Positions 32,152 to 33,895 of a DNA stretch of 33,895 nucleotides are shown here, piece after piece (positions within the stretch are counted from its first letter, which is position 1; the number at the start of each line of letters is the position of its first letter). The DNA comes from UBA9732 sp963649615 (lineage in GTDB: Bacteria > Spirochaetota > Spirochaetia > Sphaerochaetales > Sphaerochaetaceae). The notes below the pieces were generated by a model. That model made no database searches. It was not told where the DNA came from and saw only the letters and a list, made by a program, of their open reading frames with translations. The stretch is from assembly GCA_963649615.1 (NCBI GenBank), contig CAVJIN010000015.1, forward strand, positions 1 through 33,895, written 5' to 3'. A program made the position numbers and the translations under genes.

Positions 32152-33325
32152 ACTTTTTGGTACTATGCCGGATGCTATCTTTTCAACCTCTGGAAGAACT
32201 GAGTTAGGAGGAAATCATACAGACCACAATCATGGACATGTTATTGCTGGCTCAATTAACCTAGATACAATTGCAGCAGTTCATGAGGTAATGGATTACA
32301 CTGTAACATTTATTAGTGATGGATATGCTCCTATAAGTGTTGATATTTCTGATTTAGCTGTTAATGCTGCTGAGTTTGGAACAACTGAAGCCTTAATTAG
32401 AGGTGTTGCAGCTGCAATTGTTAAACGAGGCGGTTGTCTTGGCGGTTTTGCTACAAATGTTTCCTCTAGTGTTTTCAAGGGTTCAGGGTTAAGCAGTTCT
32501 GCTGCTGTTGAAGTGCTTATTGGCACAATTTTTAACTCTTTATTTAATGAGAATAAGTTTTCTACTACAGAACTTGCCATTATGGGTCAAGAAGCGGAAA
32601 ACATTTATTTTGGCAAACCAAGCGGGCTTATGGATCAAGTAGCCTGTGCAAATGGTGGGATTGTTGGCATTGACTTTTGCAATACTTCAAATCCAGTAAT
32701 AACACCTATCTCTGTAGACTTTGCAGATTATGGTTTTGATTATGTCATTGTTGATACAGGTGGAAGTCATGCAGACCTTACCGCTGACTATGCTTCAATA
32801 CCTTCAGAAATGAAAACTGTGGCAAAGTTTTTTGGAAAAGACGTCCTAAGAGAGGTAGACCCTGCAGTTTTTTTTGATAATATTGCAGAATTAAGACATC
32901 AAATCAGAAATGACAGAGCTATTCTTAGGGCATACCATTTCTTTAGAGAAGATGTCTGTGTTGAAAAAATGTTGTCTGCTTTGGCTTCTGGCGATTTTAA
33001 AACATATCTTGCTTTGGTAATGGAAAGTGGGCAATCTTCCTTCAATTATTTGCAAAATATATATGCTCCAAAAAATTTCACGGAACAAGGTATTTCTCTT
33101 GCATATGCTTGGTCAAATACTTTCTTTGAGCAATCTGGGCTAATTAATGGTGGTTCTTATGATGGGGCTTTTAGGGTCCAAGGTGGCGGTTTTGCTGGAA
33201 CTTTGGAAGCATACATTCCAACAGATAAAACTGATTCTTATATTTCTCATATGGAAAAGCTTTTTGGAAAAGGCTCTTGTGTTAGACTTGCAATTAGAAA
33301 GCTACCCTCTATGAGAGTTAAGTAA
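32066..33325 (+). CDS. galK: Galactokinase, divergent spirochaete-like form
   Basis: This 419-aa GHMP kinase has the galactokinase signature in altered form, GRTELGGNHTDHNHG (standard GRVNLIGEHTDYN), the ATP loop KGSGLSSSAAVEV (about residue 138), the catalytic Asp in PSGLMDQVACANGG and the third motif VQGGGFAGT near the C-terminus. It phosphorylates galactose at C1 for the Leloir pathway; no galT or galE is adjacent, so a related sugar is possible. GAGGAG lies eight bases before the ATG, inside the end of recQ, which implies coupled expression. A strong hairpin terminator follows the stop. Confidence 0.9.
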   Translation: MDIVGLYGKNANSQDVLERFSALEKKHIELFGTMPDAIFSTSGRTELGGNHTDHNHGHVIAGSINLDTIAAVHEVMDYTVTFISDGYAPISVDISDLAVNAAEFGTTEALIRGVAAAIVKRGGCLGGFATNVSSSVFKGSGLSSSAAVEVLIGTIFNSLFNENKFSTTELAIMGQEAENIYFGKPSGLMDQVACANGGIVGIDFCNTSNPVITPISVDFADYGFDYVIVDTGGSHADLTADYASIPSEMKTVAKFFGKDVLREVDPAVFFDNIAELRHQIRNDRAILRAYHFFREDVCVEKMLSALASGDFKTYLALVMESGQSSFNYLQNIYAPKNFTEQGISLAYAWSNTFFEQSGLINGGSYDGAFRVQGGGFAGTLEAYIPTDKTDSYISHMEKLFGKGSCVRLAIRKLPSMRVK

Positions 33326-33340
33326 TAGTGTCATGCGTGT

Positions 33341-33379
33341 AAAAAAAGGGCTCCTAGGCTTGGCTTTGGAGTCCTTTTT
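33341..33379. terminator. Bidirectional terminator between galK and rpmB
   Basis: A 10-bp stem with one G-T pair (33345-33354 with 33368-33377) is flanked by a T-run on the plus strand and by a run of As, which is a T-run for minus-strand rpmB transcripts. Confidence 0.85.
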
Positions 33380-33408
33380 CTGAGTATAACTAGGTTATAC
33401 AAATATGA

Positions 33409-33639
33409 TTATACGAGCTTCTGAACTTTTCCAGCTCTGAGGCATCTTGTGCAAACTTTAATTGTTCTTGGTGTTCCGTCAATCAATGTCTTAACAGAAA
33501 CAACGTTTGGTTTGAAAACTCTTTTGGTGGTAACACCTATATGCTGACCAACACCACCCTTCTTCTTTGGTTGTCCTTTTCTTGTAACTACGTTACCAGC
33601 AATTGTACCTTTTCCACAAATCTCACATCTACGTGCCAT
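33409..33639 (-). CDS. rpmB: 50S ribosomal protein L28
   Basis: This 76-aa protein starts MARRCEICGKGTIAGN and continues with KRVFKPNVVSV and KVCTRCLRAGKV: L28 with both CxxC pairs (CEIC, CTRC), the zinc-binding form. It is part of the large ribosomal subunit. AGGTGG lies seven bases ahead of the ATG. Its own leader carries a perfect small hairpin and a candidate promoter (33675-33723). Confidence 0.95.
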   Translation of the reverse strand: MARRCEICGKGTIAGNVVTRKGQPKKKGGVGQHIGVTTKRVFKPNVVSVKTLIDGTPRTIKVCTRCLRAGKVQKLV

Positions 33640-33674
33640 AATATATCCACCTTAAATAAGCATCATTTGAAGTT

Positions 33675-33689
33675 CGTTGCAGAGCAACG
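33675..33689 (-). promoter_or_regulatory. Hairpin in the rpmB leader
   Basis: CGTTGC and GCAACG form a perfect 6-bp stem with a three-base loop, about 35 bases before the rpmB ATG and close to the predicted transcript start. It may protect the 5' end or serve feedback control. Confidence 0.5.
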
Positions 33690-33694
33690 TATTG

Positions 33695-33723
33695 AAGTTA
33701 TCAAATTATTCGGTTTATGTAAA
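33695..33723 (-). promoter_or_regulatory. Candidate rpmB promoter
   Basis: On the minus strand TTTACA (33723-33718), a 17-base spacer and TAACTT (33700-33695) lie 56 bases before the ATG. Confidence 0.4.
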
Positions 33724-33775
33724 GAGCTTTATGTTTAAGAAATATTTTATTGTTAAGAAAAGAGTATCAAGGTTA

Positions 33776-33804
33776 TTGACGTAAAATTTGCAATTGCGTA
33801 TACT
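33776..33804 (+). promoter_or_regulatory. Promoter of tRNA-Pro
   Basis: TTGACG (33776-33781), a 17-base spacer and TATACT (33799-33804) are near consensus and end 12 bases before the tRNA's 5' base. Confidence 0.75.
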
Positions 33805-33816
33805 CCTTTAGTGCAT

Positions 33817-33889
33817 CGGGGCGTTGCCTAGCGGCTATGGCGCCTGCTTTGGGAGCAGGATATCGGAGGTTCGAGTCCTCTCGCCCCGA
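33817..33889 (+). tRNA. tRNA-Pro (anticodon TGG)
   Basis: A full cloverleaf is present: acceptor CGGGGCG/CGCCCCG, D stem GCC/GGC, anticodon stem CCTGC/GCAGG around loop TTTGGGA (anticodon TGG at 33850-33852) and T arm GGAGG-TTCGAGT-CCTCT. The discriminator A is at 33889. The 3' CCA is not encoded and must be added after transcription. It reads CCA and, by wobble, other proline codons. Confidence 0.96.
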
Positions 33890-33895
33890 AAACAA

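Overview
This is an AT-rich, gene-dense bacterial window that most likely comes from an anaerobic fermentative spirochaete, probably a Treponema. The evidence is the combination of genes: a eukaryote-type hexokinase, an archaeal-type UMP kinase, a divergent galactokinase, an SbcB-type exonuclease I, and a branched-chain amino acid fermentation pathway of the kind reported biochemically for Spirochaeta isovalerica. The genus is an inference. No rRNA or other decisive marker is present.

Layout. Positions 1-1372 hold a bacterial PARG-like macrodomain gene preceded by a heavily frameshifted gene remnant. Positions 1373-7085 (minus strand) hold an operon ptb-buk-ferredoxin-VOR alpha-VOR beta-VOR gamma-ilvE ending in a clear terminator. 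It encodes the whole route from Val/Leu/Ile through 2-oxo acids and acyl-CoA to acyl phosphate, branched fatty acids and ATP. Positions 7196-9011 (minus) hold a PTS-IIC-like membrane protein and an alpha/beta hydrolase. Positions 9184-13341 (plus) encode a three-subunit NADH/ferredoxin-linked [FeFe]-hydrogenase, which could dispose of the reduced ferredoxin made by VOR as H2.

Positions 13397-18990 are a selenium locus. yedE, a TusA-like carrier, DUF3343, selD and an SDR gene lie on the minus strand. A cysteine desulfurase and an XdhC-family protein lie on the plus strand. The two groups diverge from overlapping promoters beside a perfect 22-bp palindrome. Nine kb downstream (27327-30389) lies the likely client: a molybdenum hydroxylase of the selenium-dependent xanthine dehydrogenase type, with a four-cluster polyferredoxin fused to its C-terminus. 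The XdhC protein has its two domains in the reverse of the classical order.

Positions 19144-20967 hold ssb, then a 432-nt non-coding stretch with a long hairpin and three tandem ~41-bp hairpin-forming repeats, and then an AT-rich gene for a PD-(D/E)XK-like protein. The rest is housekeeping: pyrH, a radical SAM protein, a patatin, hexokinase, an exported hypothetical protein, exonuclease I, a RecQ helicase, galactokinase, rpmB and tRNA-Pro(TGG).
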